This document shows, piece by piece, positions 5,518 to 13,446 of a stretch of 18,833 nucleotides of DNA. Origin of the DNA: an uncultured Lachnospiraceae bacterium (lineage in GTDB: Bacteria; Bacillota; Clostridia; Lachnospirales; Lachnospiraceae); NCBI GenBank assembly GCA_910588845.1, contig CAJURU010000044.1, positions 1 to 18,833 of the forward strand. Reading direction: 5' to 3'. Within the stretch, counting starts at the first letter, position 1, and every line of letters begins with the position of its first letter. The position numbers and the translations under genes are program-made. Below the pieces are notes generated by a model. The model made no database searches. It was not told where the DNA came from and worked only from the letters and a program-made list of their open reading frames with translations.

Positions 5518-7434
5518 ATGCAGAAAACTTTTATAAAATATGTTTTCGTCATTATGACGTCGGCTATTTTCCTCATTCTTATTATTAATGTACTGCTCAG
5601 CAAACATACGCTGGAGAACCAGCAGTATAACAGCTTTCAGGCAAAGATAGAGCAGATTATACATACGCTTGACAATAACCGCAGAGAGTTGGATTTACTG
5701 AAAAGAAACTTGGATGAAGATTATCTGATCAGGGCAAGGGCGGCAGCCTATGTCGTGGACCGCCAGGAAGAGGTTTCCATGGATGTGTCTAAGATGCAGT
5801 ATCTTGCGCGGCTGCTCAATGTAGACGAGCTGCATGTGATAGATGAAAATGGAATCATTGTCTCCGCTTCAGTTTCTGAATATGTAGGGATTGACATGGC
5901 GGACCATGAGCAGACGCGTCCATTTCTGGACTTGCTGGACAGTGAGGATGAGGACGCCTATCTTATTCAGGAGCCGAAGCCCAATGCAGCCGCAGGTATC
6001 ATCCGGCAGTATGTGGGCGTGGCGAGAAAGGGGCAAAAAGGAGTCGTCCAGGTTGGCTTTGAGCCCAAACGGCAGTTAGAGGCGCAATCCAGAAATACCT
6101 ATGATTATATGTTCTCAAGATTTCCTACCGATGTAGGGGAAGAATTATTTGTCGTTGACAGTGACACGGGGGAGACTTTAGGCTATTCCGAAGGTGGGGA
6201 TGGAGATTCTGTCGCGAAATATTACCCGTTAGATGAACTCCTGGAGTGTGAATTGGGAGCTTATAAAACTGGTACGGATGGAGAACAACGGTATGTGGTG
6301 AGCAGGAGGAACGAGGATGTGTTAATCTGCGCTGCCATGCCGGCAGAAGATTTAATGAAGAAGCTGATGGAGAATACCGTTATGACGCTCATATACCTGC
6401 TATTTATTGAGGCGGCTGTCATTTTACTTTTGAATTATCTTGTCAGAAGTAAGGTCATCGACGGAATTCACCGAATTAATGAGGATTTGTCTGCCATCAC
6501 AAACGGCAATTTTGATACTACGGTATCTGTGAGCGGGAACCGCGAGTTTGAAGAACTGAGCAAAGGAATCAACACGATGGTGACAAGCATTGTCAGTATT
6601 TCCAATAGAATCTCTGCAATTATTGAAATCAGCGGTATTCCGCTGGCAGCATTTGAGTATGAAAATGGCATTAATCATGTTTTTGTTACCCTGGGAGTGG
6701 GAGAACTTCTGGGTATTTCCAATAAAGAGGTTGCTGAATTCTGTAAAAATGCCGATGAGTTTGACAAGTTTATCGGTTCGATTACAGAGAATCCCATTGA
6801 GGGGGAAACAGACGTCTACCAAATCAATGATGATAAGTATGTGCGTATTCATATGTCAGAGTCCTTAGAAGGAAAACTTGGCGTAATCACAGATGTTACG
6901 GCGGACATCATGGAGAAAAAGCGTATGCGTTACGAGAATACGCATGACCAGCTCACCGGACTGTACAAATTTCAGTATTTTAAGGAAAAAGCAGAGAAGC
7001 ATTTACGTGAGTTGGCGGAAGGGGAAGTCTGTGCCGTCGTCATGTTGGATCTCGACTTTTTCAAGGGAATCAATGATACGTTTGGACATGATGTCGGCGA
7101 TCGTTATCTCCAAAATTTTTCCGCAGTCATGAGTGCGATGCCCCCGGAACATTTCTTGACGGCAAGGCGGTCTGGCGACGAATTTTGTATGATGCTTTTT
7201 GGCTGCCGGAACCGGTTTGAGATTATAAGATACATGAATCATTTTTATGATACGCTGCGGAAGAACCATGTACCGCTGTCGGAGACGGAGACCAGAGTGA
7301 TCAGCGCTTCCGCAGGCTTTGCCTGGACGTCTGATACGGACACCGATATTTCTGAGCTTTTAAGCCATGCGGACGAGGCGTTGTATGAGGTGAAGCGGGA
7401 CACAAAAGGGACGTATGGGGAGTATACGGGGTAA
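5518..7434 (+). CDS. membrane diguanylate cyclase: Cache-like sensor, HAMP, PAS-like, GGDEF
   Basis: A 638-residue protein expected to make cyclic di-GMP from two GTP at the inner face of the membrane. Order: transmembrane helix at about 7-28; an extracytoplasmic Cache-like sensor at about 30-285 (VDELHVIDENGIIVSAS, QEPKPNAAAGIIRQYVGVAR); a second helix at 287-308; HAMP at about 309-360; a PAS-like stretch at about 365-465; GGDEF at about 470-636. The cyclase domain keeps HDQLTGLYKF, the metal/GTP strand VVMLDLDFFKGINDTFGHDVGD and an active loop RSGDEF, where the first G of GGDEF is S. SGDEF variants can be active, so activity is likely but not certain. No EAL domain is present. The ribosome site is weak. 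Its own promoter suggests regulation separate from the kinase pair upstream. Confidence 0.9.
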   Translation: MQKTFIKYVFVIMTSAIFLILIINVLLSKHTLENQQYNSFQAKIEQIIHTLDNNRRELDLLKRNLDEDYLIRARAAAYVVDRQEEVSMDVSKMQYLARLLNVDELHVIDENGIIVSASVSEYVGIDMADHEQTRPFLDLLDSEDEDAYLIQEPKPNAAAGIIRQYVGVARKGQKGVVQVGFEPKRQLEAQSRNTYDYMFSRFPTDVGEELFVVDSDTGETLGYSEGGDGDSVAKYYPLDELLECELGAYKTGTDGEQRYVVSRRNEDVLICAAMPAEDLMKKLMENTVMTLIYLLFIEAAVILLLNYLVRSKVIDGIHRINEDLSAITNGNFDTTVSVSGNREFEELSKGINTMVTSIVSISNRISAIIEISGIPLAAFEYENGINHVFVTLGVGELLGISNKEVAEFCKNADEFDKFIGSITENPIEGETDVYQINDDKYVRIHMSESLEGKLGVITDVTADIMEKKRMRYENTHDQLTGLYKFQYFKEKAEKHLRELAEGEVCAVVMLDLDFFKGINDTFGHDVGDRYLQNFSAVMSAMPPEHFLTARRSGDEFCMMLFGCRNRFEIIRYMNHFYDTLRKNHVPLSETETRVISASAGFAWTSDTDTDISELLSHADEALYEVKRDTKGTYGEYTG

Positions 7435-7513
7435 CGTTACGTTTATCAATTCCCTTTAAGGGATTTGCCGTTCAGAGAAAGACGGCATAAGACAATAGAA
7501 AGGAGGACGTATC

Positions 7514-8482
7514 ATGAAATTTGCAATTTTGGCGCCTGGCGGTATTGCCCACAGCATGGCAAAGGCTGTATCGGAGATTGATAAGATAGAGCGATATGCC
7601 GTGGCGTCCAGAGACTTGAAGCGTGCGGAAAAGTTTGCCGAACAGTGGGGATTTGAGAAAGCTTATGGCTCCTATGAGGAGATGGCGCAGGACCCGCAGG
7701 TGGAATTTGTCTATGTGGCTTCCCCGCATTCCCATCACTATGAGCACGCCAAGCTGTGCTTAGAGCATGGAAAACACGTACTGGTAGAGAAAGCATTTAC
7801 GGTCAATGCCAGGCAGGCGCGGGAACTGATTCAGTTGTCGGAGGAAAAAGGACTTCTGCTGGCAGAGGCAATCTGGACGCGTTATATGCCGAGCCGGAGG
7901 ATGATTGACGACATTTTAGCTTGTAAGGCGATTGGCAATGTCACCTCGCTGACGGCAAACCTGGGCTATATTCTCGCCCATGTAGATCGTATGCAGAACC
8001 CGGAGTTGGCGGGCGGCGCCCTGCTTGACCTGGGCGTATATCCGATTAACTTTGCGCTGATGGCGTTCCATGGAGAGATAAAGGATGTACACGCCACAGC
8101 CATTATGTCTCCCAAGGGCATTGATTGGGTCAACAGCATCACGCTTACATTTGAGGAGGAAAAGATGGCGGTGCTGCACAGCGATATGCTTGCGCAGACG
8201 GACCGCCAGGGCGTTATCAGCGGCGACCAAGGCTATCTCGAAGTGCAAAATATCAATAATTGTGAAGAAATCCGCGTATTTGGCCTGGACCGGAAAATGA
8301 CGGCGCGCTACCAAGTACCAGAGCAGATAAACGGCTATGAATATGAAGTGCTCTCCTGTATCCGCGCCATCGAAGCGGGAAAGACGGAGTGTGAGGAGAT
8401 GCCGCACAGTGAAATTCTGCGGGTGATGGAACTATTAGACAGAATCCGTAAGCAGTGGAATATGGTATATCCCTGCGAGTAG
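7514..8482 (+). CDS. Gfo/Idh/MocA family NAD(P)-dependent oxidoreductase
   Basis: A 322-residue dehydrogenase, about the normal length. The Rossmann domain starts MKFAILAPGGIAHSMAKAV, a slightly altered dinucleotide loop. The substrate-lysine motif is HVLVEKAF (K93) in place of the common EKP, as in the dihydrodiol/xylose dehydrogenase branch. The C-terminal domain has GGALLDLGVYPINF with Y176 as the likely partner residue. Relatives oxidise or reduce sugars, inositols or diols; the substrate here cannot be told. AGGAGG stands just upstream. An inverted repeat CCCTTTAAGGG and a second hairpin (GCCGT with ACGGC) lie in the 80-base leader after the cyclase gene, without T-runs. The gene ends at a terminator and appears monocistronic. 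Confidence 0.9.
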   Translation: MKFAILAPGGIAHSMAKAVSEIDKIERYAVASRDLKRAEKFAEQWGFEKAYGSYEEMAQDPQVEFVYVASPHSHHYEHAKLCLEHGKHVLVEKAFTVNARQARELIQLSEEKGLLLAEAIWTRYMPSRRMIDDILACKAIGNVTSLTANLGYILAHVDRMQNPELAGGALLDLGVYPINFALMAFHGEIKDVHATAIMSPKGIDWVNSITLTFEEEKMAVLHSDMLAQTDRQGVISGDQGYLEVQNINNCEEIRVFGLDRKMTARYQVPEQINGYEYEVLSCIRAIEAGKTECEEMPHSEILRVMELLDRIRKQWNMVYPCE

Positions 8483-8532
8483 ATGCAAAAAAGTATAAAC
8501 GGTATATTAAAGAAACGTTCCGAATAGAAGAA

Positions 8533-8570
8533 GGGAGGTTCCAATGAATATTTTTGGAATACCCCTTTTT
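8533..8570 (+). terminator. factor-independent terminator after the oxidoreductase gene
   Basis: TTCCAA (8539-8544) pairs with TTGGAA (8554-8559), extended by GG with CC past a two-base bulge, and followed by TTTTT and more T-rich sequence. Confidence 0.65.
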
Positions 8571-8631
8571 CTATTTTTGGTACGAATTATCACTTACTAT
8601 AAAAATGGGGAAACTTAAATTAGAAATTGTT

Positions 8632-8660
8632 TTGCTAAATTGTGGGCCTTATTATATAAT
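8632..8660 (+). promoter_or_regulatory. sigma-A promoter of the ATPase-TPR operon
   Basis: TTGCTA (8632-8637), 17-base spacer, TATAAT (8655-8660). Start of transcription is expected near 8667, so the leader before the ATG at 8694 is under 30 bases and leaves little room for RNA control. Confidence 0.65.
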
Positions 8661-8693
8661 GAGTATTGGAATCAGGAAAGGAGGAGTATTCTG

Positions 8694-10007
8694 ATGAAGT
8701 ATGCAAATCAGGTCTCTGAGATTTTAAACGCTTTTTCTCCCGCGCCTTTGCAGGAGAAACAGATGGCGGAGTTTTACTGTGAAAATACCATGGAGTGCCG
8801 TACGAGCGATAAGTACAATTCTCCGATCGAAGATATATTTGATATTTGCCGCGACCCGCAGGAAGCGAATGCCTGCCTGCTGCTGGGGCATAGAGGATGC
8901 GGAAAGAGTACGGAGCTGAACCGGATGACAGAAAGGCTTATAGAGGACGGCTATCATGTGCGGACAATGAAATGCAGTACGGATTTGGATTTATTTAATA
9001 TTGTACATTCTGACCTTTTTATCCTTATGGGCGAGGCTTTGCTGGAAATTGCCGAGGAAGCGGAATGTAAAATTGGGCAAAATCTGCTTGATAATATTGC
9101 GCAATTTTGGATGGAGGGTACGGAAACATTGGCGCTTCAGGAGGCGCGGGACGATATTCTGGGAGCCGGCACAGCGGTGGAGACCAAGGGGATTTTTGCC
9201 GGCATTTTAAATATTTTTGCCCAGATTAAAACCGAATTAAGGTTTAATGAGGAGACAAGGAAAGAGTACCGTAGGAGAATCAGCGTCCGCTCCAGCGAAT
9301 GGATTCGCATTCTGGGGCAAGTGTCGGAGGCGATAACGGATAAAACGGGAGGCAGACGTCCGATTATTATTTTTGAGGATTTAGACAGGCTGAACCCGGA
9401 GGATGCGTGGAAGGTATTTTATAATTATGCGGCCATTCTTTCCGGCATGAAGTTTCCGGTCATCTATACGTTCCCCATCGCGCTTTCTTATGATGTGCGG
9501 TTTTCGGCGATGGAAAGTTATTTCATCACCAAAACGCTGCCGATGATTAAGATTGAGACCATAGAGGGACAGCCGTTTGAGGATGGGATTAGCATTATAC
9601 GCCAGATTGTGCAAAAACGCGCGAACCTGGATTTGTTTGAAGAAGACGTCTTAGCCAAGATGATTTCGTATACGGGAGGTTCCCTCAGGGATTTATTCCG
9701 CGTGATCAATGCGGCTGCCAAGAGAGCGGAGCGCAGGAACAGCGGGCGTATTGGGCTGGAAGATGCGGACTATGCGCTGGAGGAGGAGAAGACCTCTTTA
9801 ACCAGGCGGATAGAGCAGAGAGATTACCAGTTCTTGTTAAATATTTACCAGGGGAACAAGGAGCGCATTGAGGACAAGGAGATGCTGCTTCGGATGCTGC
9901 AGGCGTCGGTGGTGCTGGAATATAATGGCAAACGGTGGCATAATGTCCATCCGTTGGTTGCGAAGTTTTTGAAAGAACAGGGGTTGATGGAAGATGTCGG
10001 AGCGTAA
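8694..10007 (+). CDS. AAA-type P-loop ATPase paired with a TPR protein
   Basis: About 437 residues from ATG 8694, which has AGGAGG upstream; an in-frame ATG at 8640 lies before the -10 box and is not credible. Walker A is LLLGHRGCGKSTEL (about residues 62-75). Walker B is PIIIFEDLDRLNPEDAW (about 223-239), with acidic residues in place. A downstream strand VIYTFPIALSYDV and GGSLRDLFRVI (sensor-2-like arginine near 332) follow. The C-terminal 80 residues look like a winged-helix cap. No nuclease, TIR, protease or membrane domain is seen, so any output must come from a partner. Similar ATPases of the GHRGxGKSTEL type are known as uncharacterised ATP-binding proteins. The stop overlaps the start of the TPR gene by 14 bases, a strong sign of coupled translation and a joint complex. 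Confidence 0.85.
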   Translation: MKYANQVSEILNAFSPAPLQEKQMAEFYCENTMECRTSDKYNSPIEDIFDICRDPQEANACLLLGHRGCGKSTELNRMTERLIEDGYHVRTMKCSTDLDLFNIVHSDLFILMGEALLEIAEEAECKIGQNLLDNIAQFWMEGTETLALQEARDDILGAGTAVETKGIFAGILNIFAQIKTELRFNEETRKEYRRRISVRSSEWIRILGQVSEAITDKTGGRRPIIIFEDLDRLNPEDAWKVFYNYAAILSGMKFPVIYTFPIALSYDVRFSAMESYFITKTLPMIKIETIEGQPFEDGISIIRQIVQKRANLDLFEEDVLAKMISYTGGSLRDLFRVINAAAKRAERRNSGRIGLEDADYALEEEKTSLTRRIEQRDYQFLLNIYQGNKERIEDKEMLLRMLQASVVLEYNGKRWHNVHPLVAKFLKEQGLMEDVGA

Positions 10008-11754
10008 TCAGGAAGGGTATCGGAGCTTAGGCTGGATTATCAATAAATCGGAGCAGGGCTTGTTTCTGGTGATTGCGGAGGAAAGGATGCAGGAGGAGCT
10101 TGCCGATATTTACCGCCAGGGAGCCGTGGAGATTTTCGACTATAAAGAGCATTCCGGAGAATATGTGTTCCGTGATTTACAGGAATGGGTAAATGGATTG
10201 CCGGAGGCGAAGGTTTTTATGGTCGTAAACTTTCAGCTTGCGCTGCAAAGCGAGCAGAGTTTGAAACGCCTGAACTTCAGCCGGGATATGCTGGAGGGCT
10301 TGGGGAAAAATATGATTTTTCTTGTCACGCCCTATGGAGACGACCAGTTAGCGGCGGGAGCGTACGATTTCTATTCCTTTGTTAAATTGAGAATTACCTT
10401 TGCGGATGAGCGGCAGGTACAGGCGGAACAAGTATTTGCTGCGGTGGAAAAATCCACAGAAGAGAGCAACCAGGAAGCCGAAAGTCCCAGGCAAAAAATG
10501 GCCAGGGCCAATGCACTGCTGAAACAGGCGCAGAATGCGTTAGAGAAAGCAGATTATGCCGCCGGTGAGAGATTGTTAGTATATGCACGTAAAATTAAAG
10601 GCGAACTGCTGGGGGCGGAACAGTTAGATTTGGCGCGGCTCGATGGAAGATTAGCATTTGTTTATGAGAAGCAGGGAAGATATCGGGAAGCGGCAGCGTT
10701 GTATGAAAAGAGCCTGCGGATTATCGAACAGGAACAGGGAAGGGAGCACCCGGAGGCAGCGAGGGTTTATAATGATCTGGCGGTAGTGTATGAGAAACAA
10801 GGAAGATACCGGGAAGCGGAAGCACTTTATAGACGAAGCATGCGTATTTGTGAGAAAGCGCTGGGAGAGGAGCACTTGCATACGGCGACGATCTATAATA
10901 ACTTGGCAGAATTGTATCACAGCCAGGGAAGATATCAGGAAGTGGAAGAGTTGTATGAAAAGAGTTTGCGTATCAGAAGAAAGATGCAGGGAGAGGAGCA
11001 TATAGATACCGCCCAGAATTATAATAACCTGGCTGGATTGTATGAGAGCCAGGGAAAGTACCGGGAAGCGGAAGAATTATATGGGAAGAGTTTGCGTATT
11101 ATGGAAAGTGTGTTGGGAGAGGAGCATCCCAATATAGCCATAAGCTATAATAATCTAGCTGTATTGTATGAGAAACAGGGAAAGTATCAGGAAGCGAAAG
11201 GATTGTACGAAAAAAGTCTTCGTATAAGAAAAAGCGTGTTGGGAGAGGAGCATCCTGACACAGCACAGGGTTATCATAATTTGGCTGTATTGTATGAGAA
11301 ACAGGGAAAGTACCGAGAAGCAGAAGAATTATATGAAAAAAGTCTGCGGATAAACGAACATATATTTGGCAAGGAACATCCACGTGCTGCTCAGAGTTAT
11401 CATAATCTGGCAACCTTGTATTTTAACCAGGGAAAATATCAAGAAGCAGAAGAATTGTATGAAAAGAGCCTGCGGATCGTGGAACTTATATGGGGAGTGA
11501 AGCATCCCGATACAGCCATAAACTATCATAATCTGGCAATGTTGTATGAAAAGCAGGGAAAGTATGAACTTGCATTGACTTATTATCTGAGATCATATAA
11601 GGTTTTTTCCTTGATACTTGGTATGGAGCATCCGTATACAAAGAAGAATTATGAAAGTATGGGATTTACTTATCGCGAGTGGAATGCGAAGGGTGATTTT
11701 AAGCTGTGGCTGGAAGAGCAGATGAAAGAAACAGAAGAGACAAGTGAGAAATGA
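9994..11754 (+). CDS. TPR (kinesin-light-chain-like) repeat protein with an N-terminal partner domain
   Basis: A 586-residue protein. Residues 1-140 form a mixed alpha/beta domain ending LNFSRDMLEGLGKNMIFLVT-PYGDDQLAAGAYDFYSFVKLRITF. From memory, this layout resembles the N-terminal domain of bacterial TPR proteins encoded beside such ATPases. Residues 150-215 are a charged linker plus a helical hairpin. Eight 42-residue repeats follow at 216-551 with consensus YNNLAxLYExQGKYREAEEL then YEKSLRIxExVLGEEHPDTA. A short C-terminal helix follows. There is no signal peptide. TPR arrays of this type bind protein or peptide partners. The start overlaps the ATPase gene by 14 bases. The repeats are also similar as DNA, so copy number may change between strains. 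The function is unknown; a role as sensor or scaffold for the ATPase is inferred. Confidence 0.88.
   Translation: MSERNQEGYRSLGWIINKSEQGLFLVIAEERMQEELADIYRQGAVEIFDYKEHSGEYVFRDLQEWVNGLPEAKVFMVVNFQLALQSEQSLKRLNFSRDMLEGLGKNMIFLVTPYGDDQLAAGAYDFYSFVKLRITFADERQVQAEQVFAAVEKSTEESNQEAESPRQKMARANALLKQAQNALEKADYAAGERLLVYARKIKGELLGAEQLDLARLDGRLAFVYEKQGRYREAAALYEKSLRIIEQEQGREHPEAARVYNDLAVVYEKQGRYREAEALYRRSMRICEKALGEEHLHTATIYNNLAELYHSQGRYQEVEELYEKSLRIRRKMQGEEHIDTAQNYNNLAGLYESQGKYREAEELYGKSLRIMESVLGEEHPNIAISYNNLAVLYEKQGKYQEAKGLYEKSLRIRKSVLGEEHPDTAQGYHNLAVLYEKQGKYREAEELYEKSLRINEHIFGKEHPRAAQSYHNLATLYFNQGKYQEAEELYEKSLRIVELIWGVKHPDTAINYHNLAMLYEKQGKYELALTYYLRSYKVFSLILGMEHPYTKKNYESMGFTYREWNAKGDFKLWLEEQMKETEETSEK
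10639..11646 (+). repeat. eight tandem 126-bp repeats coding for TPR units
   Basis: The period is exactly 126 bases (42 codons). Example: the 20-mer GTGTTGGGAGAGGAGCATCC occurs at 11110-11129 and again at 11236-11255. Repeats 4 to 7 are the most alike; repeats 1 and 8 are the most diverged, as expected for an array that grows from the middle. Confidence 0.9.
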
Positions 11755-11769
11755 CGGCAACCATGTATC

Positions 11770-11856
11770 AAAAAGGCTGCCGCAGTAAGGTGGAGACATC
11801 ATACAATCTGGCAATATTGCAGATGAGTTGTGTTCCCTGGCTGCGGCAGCCTTTTT
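11770..11856. terminator. bidirectional terminator-like 16-bp inverted repeat with a 55-base loop
   Basis: AAAAAGGCTGCCGCAG (11770-11785) and CTGCGGCAGCCTTTTT (11841-11856) are perfect reverse complements. The T-run ends the right arm on the plus strand and the mirror holds on the minus strand. It sits between the convergent TPR and ABC transporter genes and would serve both. The loop is unusually long. Confidence 0.7.
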
Positions 11857-11893
11857 ATTCTATCCTATAGGAAAGAGCTTGCCCAATTTGTTT

Positions 11894-12679
11894 TTATCCT
11901 TGCGTAAAGCGCGATAAAAATTGTCTGGTACGCTCTTCCCTGGGATGTTCAAATACTTCGATAGGGTCTCCCTGTTCCAGGATGCAGCCGTCGTCCATAA
12001 AGATGACATGGTTTGCCACGTCCCGGGCAAAGGCCATTTCGTGGGTGACAATGACCATGGTGGTGTTCTGCTCGGCAAGCTCTTTCATGACCTTTAGGAC
12101 CTCGCCGGTCAGTTCCGGGTCGAGGGCGGAAGTCGGCTCATCGAAGCAGAGAATGTCGGGCTGTAAGGCGAGCGCCCGCGCAATCGCCACACGCTGGCAC
12201 TGGCCGCCGGAGAGCTGGTGCGGATAATTCGCCATGCGGTCGGCAAGTCCCATCTGGTTTAATAGTTCTTTGGCCTGCGCCTCAATCTCATCATGGATTT
12301 TCTTGCGTTCTGCCTTGTAACCAGGCTGCTCTTTTGCCAGCAGTTCCTTGGCCAGCATCACATTCTGCAAGGCGGTGTACTGCGGAAACAAGTTGAAGGA
12401 CTGGAAGACCAGCCCGAAATGCAGCCGTTTCTTGCGGATTTCCGATTCCTGCTGCGTTTTGGCGTCGTCGGCGTCAAACAAGGTCTCTCCATTTACGTGG
12501 ATGATGCCTTTGTCGGGACGCTCCAGGAAATTTAAGCAGCGCAGCAGCGTGGTTTTGCCGCTGCCGGAGGAGCCGATGATAGAGACAACCTGTCCTTGTT
12601 CCAGGGAAAAGCTGATGTCCTTTAATACCTCAGTGTGCCCGAAATATTTGCGTATATGTTCTACTTCTAAGATTGGCAT
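11894..12679 (-). CDS. polar amino acid ABC transporter ATP-binding protein
   Basis: A 261-residue ABC ATPase of the GlnQ/HisP type that drives amino acid import from the cytosolic face of the membrane. Walker A is GSSGSGKTTLL (36-46), the Q-loop is VFQSFNLFPQ, the signature is LSGGQCQRVAIARAL (about 156-170), Walker B is ILCFDEPTSALDPE and the switch histidine is in VTHEM (213). A short insertion at about 115-135 (charged, helical) is somewhat longer than in most GlnQ proteins. GGAGG stands before the ATG. It is the last gene of the binding-protein, permease, ATPase operon on the minus strand. The substrate cannot be read from this subunit. Confidence 0.95.
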   Translation of the reverse strand: MPILEVEHIRKYFGHTEVLKDISFSLEQGQVVSIIGSSGSGKTTLLRCLNFLERPDKGIIHVNGETLFDADDAKTQQESEIRKKRLHFGLVFQSFNLFPQYTALQNVMLAKELLAKEQPGYKAERKKIHDEIEAQAKELLNQMGLADRMANYPHQLSGGQCQRVAIARALALQPDILCFDEPTSALDPELTGEVLKVMKELAEQNTTMVIVTHEMAFARDVANHVIFMDDGCILEQGDPIEVFEHPREERTRQFLSRFTQG

Positions 12680-12691
12680 GCTTTTCCTCCT

Positions 12692-13378
12692 CTATTTAAA
12701 ATAATCCAGTTTCTTTTCCAAACGTCCAAGAAGGACTGTCAGAATGCCGTTCCAGAGCAGATAGTACACTGCGGTGAAAAACATCGGCCAAATCTCGCCG
12801 GATATGCCCTGTGAACCTTTCATAAACGCCTGTCCTGCCCAGATAATTTCTTGCAGGGCGATAATGCGGGCCAGGGAGGTGTCTTTTACGAGTGTAATAA
12901 TTTCATTGGACATCGGCGGTACAATGCGTTTAATCATCTGAAGCAGCGTGATTTTAAGGAAGATCTGCCCCTTTGTCATGCCAAGCACCAGCCCGGCCTC
13001 TTGTTGTCCGGCCGGCACGCCCTGGATGCCTCCGCGGTAAATCTCCGAGAAATAGCAGGCATAGTTGAGGATGAAGGAGACGGAAGCGGCAAAAAACCGC
13101 CCGGTCTCACCGCCGCCCCAGACAGGATTGTGCAGCACAAGGCCCGGGAAATAGTAAATGATTAAAAGCTGGATCATCAGGGGCGTTCCCCTGACAATCA
13201 AAACTATGAATTTCGTGAAATAACTCAACGGCTTAAAGCGGGACATTGAGCCAAAGGCAATAACCAATCCCAGCGGAAATGCGCCGATAAGCGTGACAAA
13301 GAAAAGTTTTAAGGTCTGTAGAAAGCCAACGTTCAATGCTTTCAAGACAATGGGAAGTTGCTCTAAAATCTGTTCCAT
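12692..13378 (-). CDS. polar amino acid ABC transporter permease (HisM/GlnP family)
   Basis: A 228-residue inner-membrane permease, usual size for the family, with about five hydrophobic segments. The coupling region that docks on the ATPase is seen as EIYRGGIQGVPAGQQEAGLV. The motif VRGTPLMIQLLIIYY near residues 63-77 is typical of amino acid permeases. AGGAG stands before the ATG. The gene ends 12 bases before the ATPase start, so the two are tightly coupled. Only one permease gene is present, so it probably forms a homodimer. Confidence 0.95.
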   Translation of the reverse strand: MEQILEQLPIVLKALNVGFLQTLKLFFVTLIGAFPLGLVIAFGSMSRFKPLSYFTKFIVLIVRGTPLMIQLLIIYYFPGLVLHNPVWGGGETGRFFAASVSFILNYACYFSEIYRGGIQGVPAGQQEAGLVLGMTKGQIFLKITLLQMIKRIVPPMSNEIITLVKDTSLARIIALQEIIWAGQAFMKGSQGISGEIWPMFFTAVYYLLWNGILTVLLGRLEKKLDYFK

Positions 13379-13446
13379 ACGCGCTCCTGTGTTTCATTTA
13401 TCCCCGCAAGGGTATCTGCCTCCCAGGGGGTGTTTGATATAGGAAA

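Noticed and set aside
7455..7492. CCCTTTAAGGG and the adjacent GCCGT/ACGGC hairpin as a terminator of the cyclase gene
   Set aside because: Neither is followed by a T-run; they could equally be an operator or leader structure of the next gene.
8544..8618. A 24-codon hydrophobic frame (MNIFGIPLFLFLVRII...) with GGGAGG 5 bases upstream
   Set aside because: The ribosome-like GGGAGG and the first codons are the arms of the terminator at 8533-8570; a small membrane peptide cannot be excluded but the terminator explains the bases.
10639..11646. A CRISPR-like or satellite array
   Set aside because: The period is 126 bases, in frame, and codes for TPR units; there are no short repeats with unique spacers.
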